A DNA stretch of 64,000 nucleotides from Terramyces sp. JEL0728 (lineage: Eukaryota; Chytridiomycota; Chytridiomycetes; Rhizophydiales; Terramycetaceae): the NCBI GenBank assembly GCA_027603945.1, contig JADIIU010000074.1, positions 1 through 64,000 on the forward strand. The letters are read 5' to 3'. The notes under the pieces were generated by a model. It saw only the letters and a program-made list of their open reading frames with translations, searched no databases and was not told where the DNA came from. Both the position numbers and the translations under genes were made by a program. Position 1 is the stretch's first letter; each line of letters begins with the position of its first letter. Shown here piece after piece: positions 1 through 10,582 of the stretch.

Positions 1-189
1 AAGCTGAGCGCCACTGTTATTTTATACCATATTGGTCTCTCATTTCAACAGTTTCAAAGTTTATTTTTGCTAATGACAAATAACGGCAGAGGCAGTAGAG
101 ATCAAGGCTGGGGTCCTGGCAAGTTTTTACAAGACATACTCGATCTAGTCCAAGAAATCAAAGACTTGACAGACATTACTTTTTCTTAG
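1..189 (+). CDS. 3' end of an unidentified gene (cut by left edge)
   Basis: The frame beginning at base 1 is open for 62 codons and ends with TAG at 187-189. The visible C-terminus ends in a short amphipathic helix-like segment (KFLQDILDLVQEIKDLTDI) preceded by a Gly/Arg-rich stretch (NNGRGSRDQGWGPG). The uninterrupted frame and ordinary codon use suggest real coding sequence. The next gene runs on the opposite strand and ends at 373, so the two are convergent. I do not recognise the family. An upstream exon boundary could lie inside the first bases, because introns in this genome are very short. Confidence 0.5.
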   Translation, partial: KLSATVILYHIGLSFQQFQSLFLLMTNNGRGSRDQGWGPGKFLQDILDLVQEIKDLTDITFS

Positions 190-372
190 CCTTATCGATA
201 ATAAATATAGAATTATTAGTTCTCTTTGAATTACATCAACAAACTTTAGTGTTGAATATTGCTTATTTTAATGTAAGCAACTTCTATTTACATGACTCCA
301 ATAACTCAATTATTAATTTGCGAATGATCATTTTGAAGCTTTTATTTTCTTTGTATTGTATCTGTTGAATAA

Positions 373-2910
373 CTACATAACATTACATCTAGAGTTTTTT
401 CGTTCTTCTCGTAACTTCATTATACGTTCTTGCTCTATTAACTGCCTTATCCGTTCTAGTTCTCGTAACTGCCTCATCCGCTCCAGTTCTCGTAATTGTC
501 TTATTTGTTCTTGCATCAATTCATCCTGAATAGTTTGATTGATGACTGTGAGATTAGGAAGCGCGAATGCATCAAAGTTTTTAACATCAGCAATACATGT
601 CATACCATTCAGCGTTGTAGAGTAATGTTCTAACAGATTTTTTCTTGACCATTGACGAAATATTTCTTCACGTTTTTGATATGGAAGTTTAGAGCCAGAA
701 GAATATACATCCCCATTCTTTTTTATAATTTGCGCCAATTCAGGGTAAGCTTTTTCGATTGAATCGCTACTATGACAATGATCTACAACCCAATCTAAAA
801 AACATTGAATTCTATCATCCAAACCTGGAGATACCAGTTTGGACTCCAAAGAAATTGAGGTATTATTCCCAAACTTGAACGAAAATGTTTGCTTTTGTTG
901 AATACAATCTTTGGAAATATCATAATATGGAGGTTCAAGTGAAGTTACTATTAATTTTGATAAAACTTCTCGTAAAATACGTTTGTCTACGGGTGAAGCA
1001 TAATGGACTAAATTAAAAGAGTTTTCCCTTCCTCTATATGACTTTTTATGGATTTTTACCAAGTGTTGATGGAGAATAAATTCCTCTTTGGGTGAACAAA
1101 GGGATTCGTTTGCTAGTTTGAATTTAAATGCAGGAGTCTTATAGTCACGACTACTTTCTTGATAATTCTCTACTCTACAGGAAATTTTATCAAACCATCC
1201 TGTTACCAAGGCTTTTGTGACATTTTGCACATTGAACCCTCTTTTCTTTACAACCAATTCTTGTTTCACTTTAAACTCCAATTTGATTTCCTTCATCACG
1301 TCCTCAGCTTTGCGAATTTTTGCCAGAATTAAGTCGTTCTTTGAGCAAAAATCATTCATCTCCTTTGATGAAGCTTTACCCTTTTTGGCAAGTGTAAGTT
1401 CATTAGCCTCCAATTTGAATTCTCGATAAATTGCGATAATCAGTCCAAAATCATTGGAACAGCCTTTTTCCAACCAATAATTTCTAATGTCACTAGAAGG
1501 CGGTTTCTTAAATATACCATTTACTTTGAAGATCCCGATCAATATCATGACTTCAGGTAGAACGTCATACTTACTAGCATTTTTCAAAATCAATGCTTCA
1601 GGTGGGTCCAAAGAGTATTTTATCAGTTCTTCTCCTAGTTTTGTTATATTTTTGTTTTTATCAAGTGCACCAAATACTTTCAAATTGTTTTGTGCATTCC
1701 GTATTTGGGTATGGCATGGTGAATCAATAAATTCAAAATCTAGAATATCATACCCACTTAAAGCGACAGTGAGAACCATCCGTAAGATTGGCTCTCGGAT
1801 AATGGCAGGTTTATGCCATTCCTCTAAAGTATGGTATTCACTTCCGACGGGTATATAAAATCCTGGACTAGTTCGACCGGCACGACCTTTGCCTTGAAGA
1901 GCATCAGATTTTGACACCGCAATTTTTTCCAAATGCGAATACCCATATTCGTTGGTGTGAATTCGTTTTACTTGCAAAGAATCGATAACACCAATAGTGT
2001 GAGGAATGGTGATGGAGGAACGCAATACTTCCGTTCCACAAACAAAATGTAAAGTACTGTCTTTCGGCACAGTTTGAGCTTGATTCATTTCTTCTTTGCT
2101 TGATTCACCAGAGCACTTGAATACTTGAACCTTATTACAGTCTTTTGGAATAGCCTTCTTAATACTCTCTTCCATGTCTGATATATCCCGTTTCCCAGGT
2201 AGCAATATAATTACGACACCCTTTGTAACAATCTCCCTTCCATTACAATCTTCAGAGGGAATTGTTAAGGTACCTTTCAAAAATTGGTCCATTACATCTT
2301 TGGCAGCTCTGCAAGCTCCTTCAGTATGATGTTCTTCATGTGAAAGATGTAGTGATTTTACTTCTACATAAAAACAATGACCAGTTACTTCAAAGATTGG
2401 TGCATCATTGAAAAAAGCAGACAATTTCTCTGCATTCACGGTAGCAGAAGTAAGGACCAATTTGGTATTTTTGCTGGAGTATATAAACTTTTTAATTACT
2501 GCAAGTAGCAAATCGATGATGATGGATCGTTCGTGAACTTCGTCAATAATAATAACCCCTTCTGGCAGTTTTTTATCTTTTTGGATTCGATTCAGAAGAG
2601 ATTGATCAATTAAAAGTTCAATCTTTGTGTCATTTGAAATCATTTTTGAATGTTTCATTCTCCAACCAACTGTTGTACCAATTTCACAACCAATTTCTAA
2701 TGCAATTCTTTCTGCATTCCATTGACAAGCATTTCTCCGTGGTTGAGTGAGATACACTTTACTCTTTGGATTGTATTTATGTATAGCTGGTGCAATTCTA
2801 GTTGTTTTTCCTGTTCCAGTAGCGGCTACACAAATGACAACTTTATTGTTGTTGATAAGTTCAATTAATTCTGGCAGCTTTTCATCAATTGGGAGTATTT
2901 GTTTTATCAT
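373..2910 (-). CDS. DEAH-box ATP-dependent RNA helicase
   Basis: An intronless 845-residue protein of the DEAH/RHA (DHX, HrpA/Prp-like) helicase family, which unwinds RNA or RNA-protein complexes using ATP. Visible motifs in order: Walker A GTGKTT (about residues 32-37), a Walker B that reads DEVH instead of DEAH (about 125), SAT motif LTSATVNAEKL (about 155), and motif VI QGKGRAGRTSPG (about 345). The winged-helix/HA2 region follows, then a C-terminal OB-fold region with the family's conserved block around ALVTGWFDKIS. The tail has tandem Arg/Leu/Glu heptad-like repeats (RQLRELERMRQLRELERIRQ) that should form a helix or short coiled coil. The specific paralog (spliceosomal, ribosome biogenesis or other) cannot be decided. 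The ATG at 2910 starts just before the helicase core, so there is almost no N-terminal extension. Confidence 0.85.
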   Translation of the reverse strand: MIKQILPIDEKLPELIELINNNKVVICVAATGTGKTTRIAPAIHKYNPKSKVYLTQPRRNACQWNAERIALEIGCEIGTTVGWRMKHSKMISNDTKIELLIDQSLLNRIQKDKKLPEGVIIIDEVHERSIIIDLLLAVIKKFIYSSKNTKLVLTSATVNAEKLSAFFNDAPIFEVTGHCFYVEVKSLHLSHEEHHTEGACRAAKDVMDQFLKGTLTIPSEDCNGREIVTKGVVIILLPGKRDISDMEESIKKAIPKDCNKVQVFKCSGESSKEEMNQAQTVPKDSTLHFVCGTEVLRSSITIPHTIGVIDSLQVKRIHTNEYGYSHLEKIAVSKSDALQGKGRAGRTSPGFYIPVGSEYHTLEEWHKPAIIREPILRMVLTVALSGYDILDFEFIDSPCHTQIRNAQNNLKVFGALDKNKNITKLGEELIKYSLDPPEALILKNASKYDVLPEVMILIGIFKVNGIFKKPPSSDIRNYWLEKGCSNDFGLIIAIYREFKLEANELTLAKKGKASSKEMNDFCSKNDLILAKIRKAEDVMKEIKLEFKVKQELVVKKRGFNVQNVTKALVTGWFDKISCRVENYQESSRDYKTPAFKFKLANESLCSPKEEFILHQHLVKIHKKSYRGRENSFNLVHYASPVDKRILREVLSKLIVTSLEPPYYDISKDCIQQKQTFSFKFGNNTSISLESKLVSPGLDDRIQCFLDWVVDHCHSSDSIEKAYPELAQIIKKNGDVYSSGSKLPYQKREEIFRQWSRKNLLEHYSTTLNGMTCIADVKNFDAFALPNLTVINQTIQDELMQEQIRQLRELERMRQLRELERIRQLIEQERIMKLREERKNSRCNVM

Positions 2911-3118
2911 AGTTCAAGGGATAGAGATATCGCCAGTTTTAATCGATATACGCCACTGTTAGTCATGTGATTTTCCAAAAGAAATTAAATACACTGTTCA
3001 AAAGTTAATCTGAGGGAAACAGAGTTAGGAATAGTTAGTAATATGCAAAATTGAAATTGTCTAATATATGCTAAAGTTAATTATCAGCTGCATATGTATT
3101 ATATTTATCACGCTTTGG

Positions 3119-3429
3119 ATGTGTCCACAGTTCTCAGTTGACTCTCCTAGTTTAAGAAACCTGAGACTAACAAAAGAATTTATCAAGTCAAATCACAAGA
3201 CTTTTGTGGAATTTTGATCAATTCTTGCGGATTCCGTGCACCATTGGAAGGAGGAACAAGAATGGCTTAATAGCTCTAGAAGAATGCGTGTATAAATTGG
3301 TGTCCTCGAATTTTGTTTTCACTAAAGTTGCAAGGTTAATCTATAGATCTGACACTCAGTGAATTGGAACAGCTATACACTCCTTTACCAATTGATATTC
3401 ATAGACTTAGAGCATTCAAAGGTTCCTAA
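3119..3429 (+). other. Possible small or degenerate gene
   Basis: From ATG 3119 a frame reads 32 codons to TGA, then continues in the same frame with protein-like text (ADSVHHWKEEQEWLNSSRRM) to another stop. Further downstream another frame reads LTLSELEQLYTPLPIDIHRL. Placing an intron of about 60 nt between these blocks can join the later pieces, but the first stop is not cleanly removed by any 19-24 nt intron. This could be an unannotated gene with atypical introns or a decaying gene. No family is recognised. Confidence 0.2.
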
Positions 3430-3741
3430 TACTAGGAGATCTTCCATACTTGCTAAACTAGAATAACACGGGCTAAACAAGTGTCTAATGTTCATCATTT
3501 GGAGGTTATATGTTCCTCTTGTGAACTAATGGCAATTTCACGCTGGTTTGTTATTTGGAAGTTTACTTAAATAGATCCACCTCACGTGATTATTTAGTTT
3601 TCATTTAGAGCTATTGCAATGCAATCTATTTTGCAAGCGCTCTCAATTTCATGCCAAATTCGTTATGTTCAGCTGCAATTCAAAATTGTTTGCCGGCCAT
3701 CCTCTCCCGAATAAAATAATATTCGATCGTGCAGCAAACTG

Positions 3742-3754
3742 GAAACTTCTAGAC
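3742..3754 (+). promoter_or_regulatory. Candidate heat-shock element upstream of BiP
   Basis: The sequence GAAACTTCTAGAC fits the nGAAnnTTCnnGAn pattern bound by Hsf1 (two perfect pentamers and a partial third), about 150 bp upstream of the BiP ATG. A CCAAT box lies at 3821-3825, a weak UPRE-like CCAAGCGTGG at 3854-3863, and a TATA-like TTTATAAA at 3876-3883. Yeast KAR2 is controlled by Hsf1 and the unfolded-protein response, so such sites are expected, but short motifs occur by chance. Confidence 0.4.
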
Positions 3755-3906
3755 TGGTGTCGATTTACTATTTGCTATTTAGCTGCTTTGGGTGTATGCA
3801 GCTCATTGGTTGCAGCTGGACCAATCAAAACACCCCAGCAACTTTTTGCAAATCCAAGCGTGGCTTAGGGACCCCTTTATAAACCAAGTGCTTGAAGCAA
3901 ATCTTA

Positions 3907-5844
3907 ATGAAATTCTCATCAATTATATCTGGCCTGCTGCTAGCGGGTTCTTCATTCGCTGCTGATGACGCAATTAAAGGTTCTGTAATCGGTATCGATC
4001 TTGGAACTACTTACTCTTGTGTTGGTGTATTCAAGCATGGACGTGTCGAAATCATTGCCAACGACCAAGGTAACCGTATCACTCCTTCATACGTTGCGTT
4101 TACTGATAACAACGAAAGATTAGTTGGTGATCCAGCAAAGAACCAAGCTGCCAACAACCCATACAACACCATCTTTGACGCAAAGAGATTAATCGGAAGA
4201 AGATTTGATGAAAAAGAAGTGCAAAATGATATGAAGCACTGGCCTTTCAAAATTGTATCCAAGGGAGGAAAGCCAAATATCCAAGTCAATGTTAAAGGAG
4301 AAAATAAGGTATTCTCTCCTGAAGAAGTCTCTGCTATGGTTCTTGGAAAGATGAAGGAAATCGCTGAATCGTACCTTGGAGAAACCGTTACTCACGCTGT
4401 CGTTACTGTTCCTGCTTACTTCAACAACGCCCAAAGACAGGCTACCGAAGATGCTGGCACTATTGCTGGTCTTAAAGTTGCTCGTATTATCAACGAACCT
4501 ACTGCTGCTGCCATTGCTTACGGATTGGATAAGCAAAAGGAGCTCAATATCCTTGTGTTTGACTTGGGTGGTGGTACTTTTGATGTCTCTGTTCTTACCA
4601 TTGAAGATGGTGTTTTCGAAGTACTCTCAACCAACGGTGATACTCACTTGGGTGGTGAAGATTTTGACAACAGAATCATTGACCACTTTGTCAAATTGTA
4701 CAAAAAGAAACACTCAAAGGACTGTACCAAGGATGCTAAAGCAATGGGGAAACTCAAGAGGGAAGCAGAAAAAGCCAAGAGAGCTCTTTCTAACCAAATG
4801 TCTGTACGTATCGAAATCGAATCATTCCACGATGGTAACGACTTTTCCGAAACCCTTACCCGTGCTAAATTCGAAGAATTGAATATGGACTTGTTCAAGA
4901 AGACCATCAAACCTGTCGAAAGAGCCTTGAAGGATGCTAAACTTGACAAATCCAAGATTGACGAAATCGTGTTGGTTGGTGGTTCTACTCGTATTCCAAA
5001 AGTTGTAGAGTTGATTGAAAATTACTTTAATGGAAAGAAGGCTTCCAAAGGTGTCAACCCTGACGAAGCTGTTGCTTTCGGTGCTGCGGTCCAAGGTGGT
5101 ATCCTTTCTGGTGAAGAATCTACCAACTCCATGTTGGTTTTGGATGTCAACCCATTGACTCTTGGTATTGAAACCACTGGAGGAGTCATGACTAAACTTA
5201 TCCCAAGAAACACTCAAGTCCCAACAAAGAAATCTCAAATCTTTTCTACTGCCGTTGATAACCAACCTACTGTATCTATCCAAGTATTCGAAGGAGAAAG
5301 ACCATTGACCAAAGACAACAATTTGTTGGGTAAATTCGATCTTACCGGTATCCCACCAGCTCCTCGTGGAACTCCTCAAATCGAAGTCACTTTTGAAATT
5401 GACGCCAACGGTATTTTGCGTGTCGGTGCTGCTGATAAGGGAACTGGTAAATCTGAATCTATCCAAATTCAAAACGACAAAGGTAGACTCTCTGAAGAAG
5501 ACATTGCTCGTATGGTTGCTGAAGCTGAAGCAATGGCCGATGAAGATAACAAACTCAAGGAAGCTATTGAAGCAAAGAACGCATTTGAAAACTACATCTA
5601 TTCTTTAAAGAATCAAGTCAACGATGAAAAGCAACTTGGTGGAAAATTAGATGAAGACGACAAGATGACCCTCCTTGATGCTCTTAAAGATGCCCAGCAA
5701 TGGATGGATGCTCATGCTCATACCGCTACAAAGGAAGAAATTGATGAACAAAAGTCAGAACTAGAATCCATTGTCAACCCAATTACTTCCAAATTATATG
5801 AAGGTGCAGGAGCAACCGAACCAGAAGACCATGACGAACTTTAA
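3907..5844 (+). CDS. KAR2: ER-lumenal Hsp70 chaperone BiP/Kar2
   Basis: A 645-residue Hsp70 that folds secretory proteins in the ER lumen and takes part in translocation and quality control. The N-terminus is a signal peptide (about residues 1-18, hydrophobic core [12 protein letters not shown]). The ATPase domain has [23 protein letters not shown] and VGGSTRIPK. The substrate-binding domain has [12 protein letters not shown], followed by a helical lid. The C-terminus ends in HDEL, the ER retrieval signal recognised by Erd2. Length and architecture are standard. The frame is open upstream to a TTG at 3892, but the ATG at 3907 gives a clean signal peptide. There is no intron, and codon use is strongly biased (GGT, GTC, AAG), as expected for a highly expressed gene. 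Confidence 0.98.
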   Translation: MKFSSIISGLLLAGSSFAADDAIKGSVIGIDLGTTYSCVGVFKHGRVEIIANDQGNRITPSYVAFTDNNERLVGDPAKNQAANNPYNTIFDAKRLIGRRFDEKEVQNDMKHWPFKIVSKGGKPNIQVNVKGENKVFSPEEVSAMVLGKMKEIAESYLGETVTHAVVTVPAYFNNAQRQATEDAGTIAGLKVARIINEPTAAAIAYGLDKQKELNILVFDLGGGTFDVSVLTIEDGVFEVLSTNGDTHLGGEDFDNRIIDHFVKLYKKKHSKDCTKDAKAMGKLKREAEKAKRALSNQMSVRIEIESFHDGNDFSETLTRAKFEELNMDLFKKTIKPVERALKDAKLDKSKIDEIVLVGGSTRIPKVVELIENYFNGKKASKGVNPDEAVAFGAAVQGGILSGEESTNSMLVLDVNPLTLGIETTGGVMTKLIPRNTQVPTKKSQIFSTAVDNQPTVSIQVFEGERPLTKDNNLLGKFDLTGIPPAPRGTPQIEVTFEIDANGILRVGAADKGTGKSESIQIQNDKGRLSEEDIARMVAEAEAMADEDNKLKEAIEAKNAFENYIYSLKNQVNDEKQLGGKLDEDDKMTLLDALKDAQQWMDAHAHTATKEEIDEQKSELESIVNPITSKLYEGAGATEPEDHDEL

Positions 5845-5898
5845 ATATATTTCTCCATTATGCAAATAATTTTTTTGACGTAATTTTAGTTTGACACG

Positions 5899-8756
5899 AT
5901 GAGCGAAAGTGACAAAGTACACGAAGATGAAATCGCATCACAGTCAACTTCAAATATATTTTCCAAATCGTCAGGATCACTATCCAAATCAACAGCTTCA
6001 AGGAGTGAAATTGAGCGACGAGAATCAATCACTTTGGAACAGCCGTCAAAAGAAAACAATGACACTGAATATTCTGGAGAAAAGGAGCAAGCCGAGTCTC
6101 ATAATGCAAACGTAGAAAGCCAGGAGATCAAAGATGAAAATACAGAGAGTGCTGAACCTATTCCCCTGCCTCCTGAATTAAAGAAGGAAGCAGTTATAGA
6201 ACAAGCTAGAAATAACGCGGCAATTGATGTTGATTTGGAATTTCAAGAAGTAAGTTATGCAAAGCCGAATTTAGTCGAGGAGACTTTTGACGATCCAATT
6301 GTTTTGGATGAGGTTGACGGAGTCGAAATTCCCCAAGTTTCTGTAAAACAGCAGGAACTACAATCAAAGAAACCAAAGCCGGTGCGAATTGAAGATAATG
6401 TAATAATATATTCCAGATGGCCGACCAGTGCTCGAGCACCTTCGCGGTTTTCACATTATTCTGAAAAAAATCAAGCTCAAAACAAAAGAAATGAAAGCAG
6501 CCCAACGCCAGCAATGCCAGAATTTTCAGTTCAAAAGGAAAATGGAAAATACACAGAGATTCCGCACCTGCTGGATGGATTTAGAATGGTAAATGATACT
6601 CAATGTAGCTTAACCAAGCACCTGCAGAAGATCCTGATCAAGTGTACGCACTAGATTTGTCGAGAAAATGTTTGGAATATGTAATTGAGGATGATATGAC
6701 TATGTTTATCAATCTGCATACTTTAATAGTTGCTGAAAACGCGCTACCATTTGCAAGATTGGGCCAGCTACCGGCGTTAAGAAAATTGAATTTTTCATGC
6801 AACGGACTGAAATCTTTGGATTTGGAAGTGGATGGTCGTTTCCAAAGCTTGGAATTTTTGGATTTGTCATTTAACAATATCGATCGCGCAGCATTGATTG
6901 TTTTGGCTACACTACCGAACCTGAACACCCTCAACCTAACGAGCAACAAAATTAGGACAATTCATCCTGATATCGTTGATATGCATAATTGGCGAGATAA
7001 CGTAATCGAATTAATTTTACCACTCCAAGTAGCTGCAATGGATTTCGATTTCGAAAGCAATGCAAAATCAACTGACGTGCATTCAGACAGACCTCCCTAT
7101 GAAGAAAGTCACAAGGGAGTTACGCCAGTTCCAAATTTCAAAATTGAATCATACGAGCAATCTGATGCAGTAGCTTCGGAAGTGAATTCAAGCCTTTCTG
7201 ATCAGATGGAGGAAAAAACTCAAGGCTCCTTCTATGATGCAAAGTTAACTGGATACCAAACACTACATACGCTGATCCTTGATAAGAATCCTCTAGGAAA
7301 TTCAGCGGACCCCCAACTTTGGAACGTACTGGGGCTGCTTCCAAGGTTTATTCGCACTAAAGTAGTATTCAAAAGCTCTCTTTGAACTATGCACACATCA
7401 AGTCTTTAAGGCCGATTATTCCCGACAGTTTACTGTCAAAAACAGGTCCAGAAATTATATTAATGCATGCGGATATCCTACCAAAAAGCAAGCTATTTCT
7501 GTCCTTGACTGATTTATATTTGACACACAATTTGATCAATGATTTCGATTGCCTGGTTGGATTTATTTGCCTAAGTAAATTGAAAAGAATATATCTGGAA
7601 GGAAATCCAGTAATGAAATCCTTTATCCCAAAGCATTTACTGTCCAAAAGAAGAGCCTCTTCAGCGAAATTGTGTATTTGATCGGTAACGGTAGATGAAG
7701 AATTTGATTTGTATTCTTATTTGGAAAGGGTATTCAAAATCAAAATATCAGATGCCTGTTTCCAACCACCACTTTCTCACAATGCGAGTGAATTCATTAC
7801 TGTCGCACCTAGCCACGGAACAAATCCCGCTCTAATAAATTCCAAGAAAGGGCCAAGAGAATTTCTACACAAGAGAATAAACAAATTTCGCTCAAATATG
7901 TACAATCCTCACACAGTGAAGGATGTGAAAATGGCAAGCAGATCACAAATTCAAGAGAGGACTGCAAGGAGACATTACCAATTTAAAGATGAAGACCTGG
8001 AGAATATAGTCAAAACCGGCAAGTTGCCAACTGTGAAATCATTAATGGAGTTTGCAAACAAAAAGCAACAGGAAAGCACCGCTGAACCAAAGGAAGAAAT
8101 TAAACACGCAATCGCTATCTTGGAGTCAAATACCGAAAGCAGTGAAAGCCATTCACTGCAAGATGAAAAACACGAATTTGCAAAACCGGAAGAATTTAAT
8201 TACGATCCAAACAAAAAAGACGAGACATTCTTGACTGGTGTACATATAACAGGTTCGATGACTAAAAATGTAAATTTTGACATTCCACCAGAACCTCAAC
8301 AGCCTGAATCCGATCATTTTGAATATGAGTCGGAAAGTGATAATGAGGGGTTTGCTCTGCCCAGCAGCATAATAGCGTCTGTCAAGGCTCTTCGATCGTC
8401 ATTGAGAAACCCAGGAAATATACTCCGACAAAGCAATGTGAAAAAAAAAAGTACTTTAAAGAGAGAGCTACCAGGTAGATATAACTAATTCAGGTGCAGG
8501 TTCAATTACAAAGCTACACCAACAAAAATGCCAGGGGAAGCTGGTTTACGACGAATTTGAGGAAATGAATGATTTAATCGGGATTGTGAATATGAAGATG
8601 GGCGAAATTGAGGAAAATTTATGTACCTGTAAATTAATATTAGTATCTGCTTTGGAAAACTCCAAGATCAAGAATTATCTGCCTGCAAATAAGGACATGA
8701 TTGTTCAAGTGAAGCAAGAATATGAAGATCTGGCCAAGAAAGTAATTTCTGAATAG
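5899..8756 (+). CDS. XRRA1: XRRA1-like leucine-rich repeat protein
   Basis: Five exons (5899-6588, 6609-7345, 7366-7673, 7695-8474, 8494-8756) encode about 925 residues; introns are 20, 20, 21 and 19 nt. The N-terminal ~230 residues are charged and disordered. A leucine-rich repeat block follows (LPALRKLNFSCNG, SLEFLDLSFNNIDRAAL, LPNLNTLNLTSNKI), with two further LRRs in exons 2-3 (LHTLILDKNPLG, LFLSLTDLYLTHN). The C-terminal half is charged with a helical tail. Spacing and consensus match XRRA1 (X-ray radiation resistance-associated protein 1), an LRR protein conserved in many flagellated eukaryotes whose molecular role is unclear. Splicing at each proposed intron joins LRR segments in frame, which is strong support. 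The last intron has two usable acceptors 6 nt apart (8493, 8499), both in frame. The gene starts 55 bp after BiP. Confidence 0.72.
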
Positions 8757-8979
8757 TATAATTATTGTAATTTGACTGCCATTATCCAACCTTGAGATTT
8801 CTGCGGTTCTCTGCAGCTGTAAATATAATCACGTCCCCAAGCATTAATTCCCTTCAAGATGCCAGTTTAACATGCTTATAAAAGGGAAATACTGTCAAAG
8901 GAGAAATTTCGACCACAGCAGCGCAGCAGAATCGTCAAAAGTCAAGTAGAAGGGTGTCGCTGTTGTAATCTTGAAGAAA

Positions 8980-10532
8980 ATGGAAACAAACAGTTTTGTT
9001 TACTGGACAAATTTTTTCTGCATTTCACTCAGGATGGAAATCTGGACAAAGGAAAAAGTAAGTGTATTTAAATCCAGGATCAATTACTGATTGAAGCGTT
9101 TTACAATTTTGGAGGAGAAAAAGGAAGTCTCAAGGCAATCAAAGCTCACATCGGTGATCCAAACTTGAAGCTAAAGGACGTAAAGCAGTTCTAATATCAG
9201 ATCAAGGAGCGTAAGAAAGTGCTGCTTGGCCTCTTGAAAAACGAACATCAAAATGTTCAAGATGAAAACGGCTTGGCTTCAAACCCAACAAACCTTCCTC
9301 CAAAGAAAATCAAAAAACCCAAAAAGCAGTCTAAACGTACGACGAGACTAACCTATAGCTGAAGATCAGTTTGAGGATTATCTAGTATTTGATCAAAGCG
9401 CAGATATGTCCGCTGTTTCAAAAGAGACGGTTGAACCAAGCAAGATAGAACCCATTCCACAAACTGGAGGACAACCAGAACTAGATAAGGAAAAGGCACT
9501 CCCAAAAGTTGCAAAGCGAGACAAGATTGTCCAAGAAACACCTGCTGACAAAGATATAACGCCGGAAATGCAACCGATTAAAGTCCCAGACAATATAGTT
9601 AAAAGCAAGATTGAAATGCTTGGAAAGGGGGTTGAAACTCAAAAAACAGCGATTGAAATGCCTGCCGAAATGGAATCTGTCAAAAGCAGAACTGCCCAGT
9701 TTGAAACTGCAAAATCCAAGAAAACTAGTTTTGGGAAATCTAGAGTCAAGAGACTTGTTGCGAATATTGAAAGTGAACAGCCTTCAAGGGTGAACATCAA
9801 GGGCTCAGTGACTCCATTCAAATTTGACTCACTCTTCAACAAAAAATCTGCATTTGAACATCAAGAATTGGAAAAGCCTGCTCTCCCAAATGTCGCAATG
9901 ACACCAAGTAGAAGGGCAGCAGTTACTGCGAAAAGAGTTTCTAAATCAAAATTGTCAAGCGTTGAATCTGATGGCGACCTTCCTGTTATGTCTTCTCCAC
10001 TACGAAGATCCTCACGCATTTCATTTAAATATGAAGGAGACATGACTCCAACTAAAAAACTTCAATTTGAAGATATCAAAGAGGAAAATATGTTCAATCC
10101 TGTTTCAGATCAAGAGGACCTAAAGTCTGAACAGGAGGAAATTGTTGATCAATCTGAATTTGTGGATGCGCCAGTTGAAGGTAAGTAGTTTTAACCGCAG
10201 CGGTAAAGAAAATTGCTACTCCAAGAAAAAGGGTTGCGACTCCACGAAAGAGAATTACAAAAATCGATCTCGAAACTCCTGAACCAAGCTCTACACCTTT
10301 TTCATTTGGTAAATTTGAGATCCAATCTGCGCCTCCTACTCCAATGCTAACTGGCTCGGAAGGTAGCAAACGAAAGCGAGAAGAGGATGATGAAGGGGAA
10401 ATTAAGCGCTTCAAGCTCCCAAATGGAGAAAGACAGATAAAGTTCCAAAGGATGCCAGAGACTAACAGCACTTGGTTTGGCAGTGCCCTATACAGATTCT
10501 CGAAGCCATTCCTATATGGTCTCGGCAACTAA
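8980..10532 (+). CDS. Myb/SANT-like nuclear protein
   Basis: Five exons (8980-9057, 9078-9179, 9201-9336, 9359-10180, 10201-10532), with introns of 20, 21, 22 and 20 nt, encode about 489 residues. Spliced exons 1-3 give a Myb/SANT-like helical domain beginning EIWTKEKDQLLIEAF (a Trp, acidic/hydrophobic pattern typical of helix 1). The middle is disordered, rich in Lys, Glu, Pro and Ser, with SPLRRSSRISFK and TPSRRAA blocks. A basic region (ATPRKRVATPRKR) and KRKREEDDEGEIKRFK look like nuclear localisation or DNA-contact segments. The C-terminus NSTWFGSALYRFSKPFLYGL is hydrophobic and may be an interaction motif. A second in-frame ATG at 9034 lies right before the Myb-like domain and could be the true start. 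A chromatin or transcription role is inferred from composition; I do not recognise the orthologous group. Confidence 0.6.
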
Positions 10533-10582
10533 TAAATCGTTTTGATAATTAAAAAGTTGTCCGGATCTCTTTGGAAATCTGA

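Larger units (their letters stand above)
2911..3906. other. Intergenic region between divergent helicase and BiP genes
   Basis: About 1 kb lies between the two divergent start codons. The BiP-proximal 170 bp carries promoter-like elements listed separately. The middle part, 3119-3429, has short protein-like frames broken by stops (separate entry). I see no RNA gene or repeat. Confidence 0.5.

Noticed and set aside
3614..3868. 84-codon frame upstream of BiP
   Set aside because: Overlaps the likely promoter (heat-shock and TATA-like elements) and has no protein-like pattern.
4011..5472. Long minus-strand open frames opposite BiP
   Set aside because: Shadows caused by biased codon use of the highly expressed plus-strand gene.
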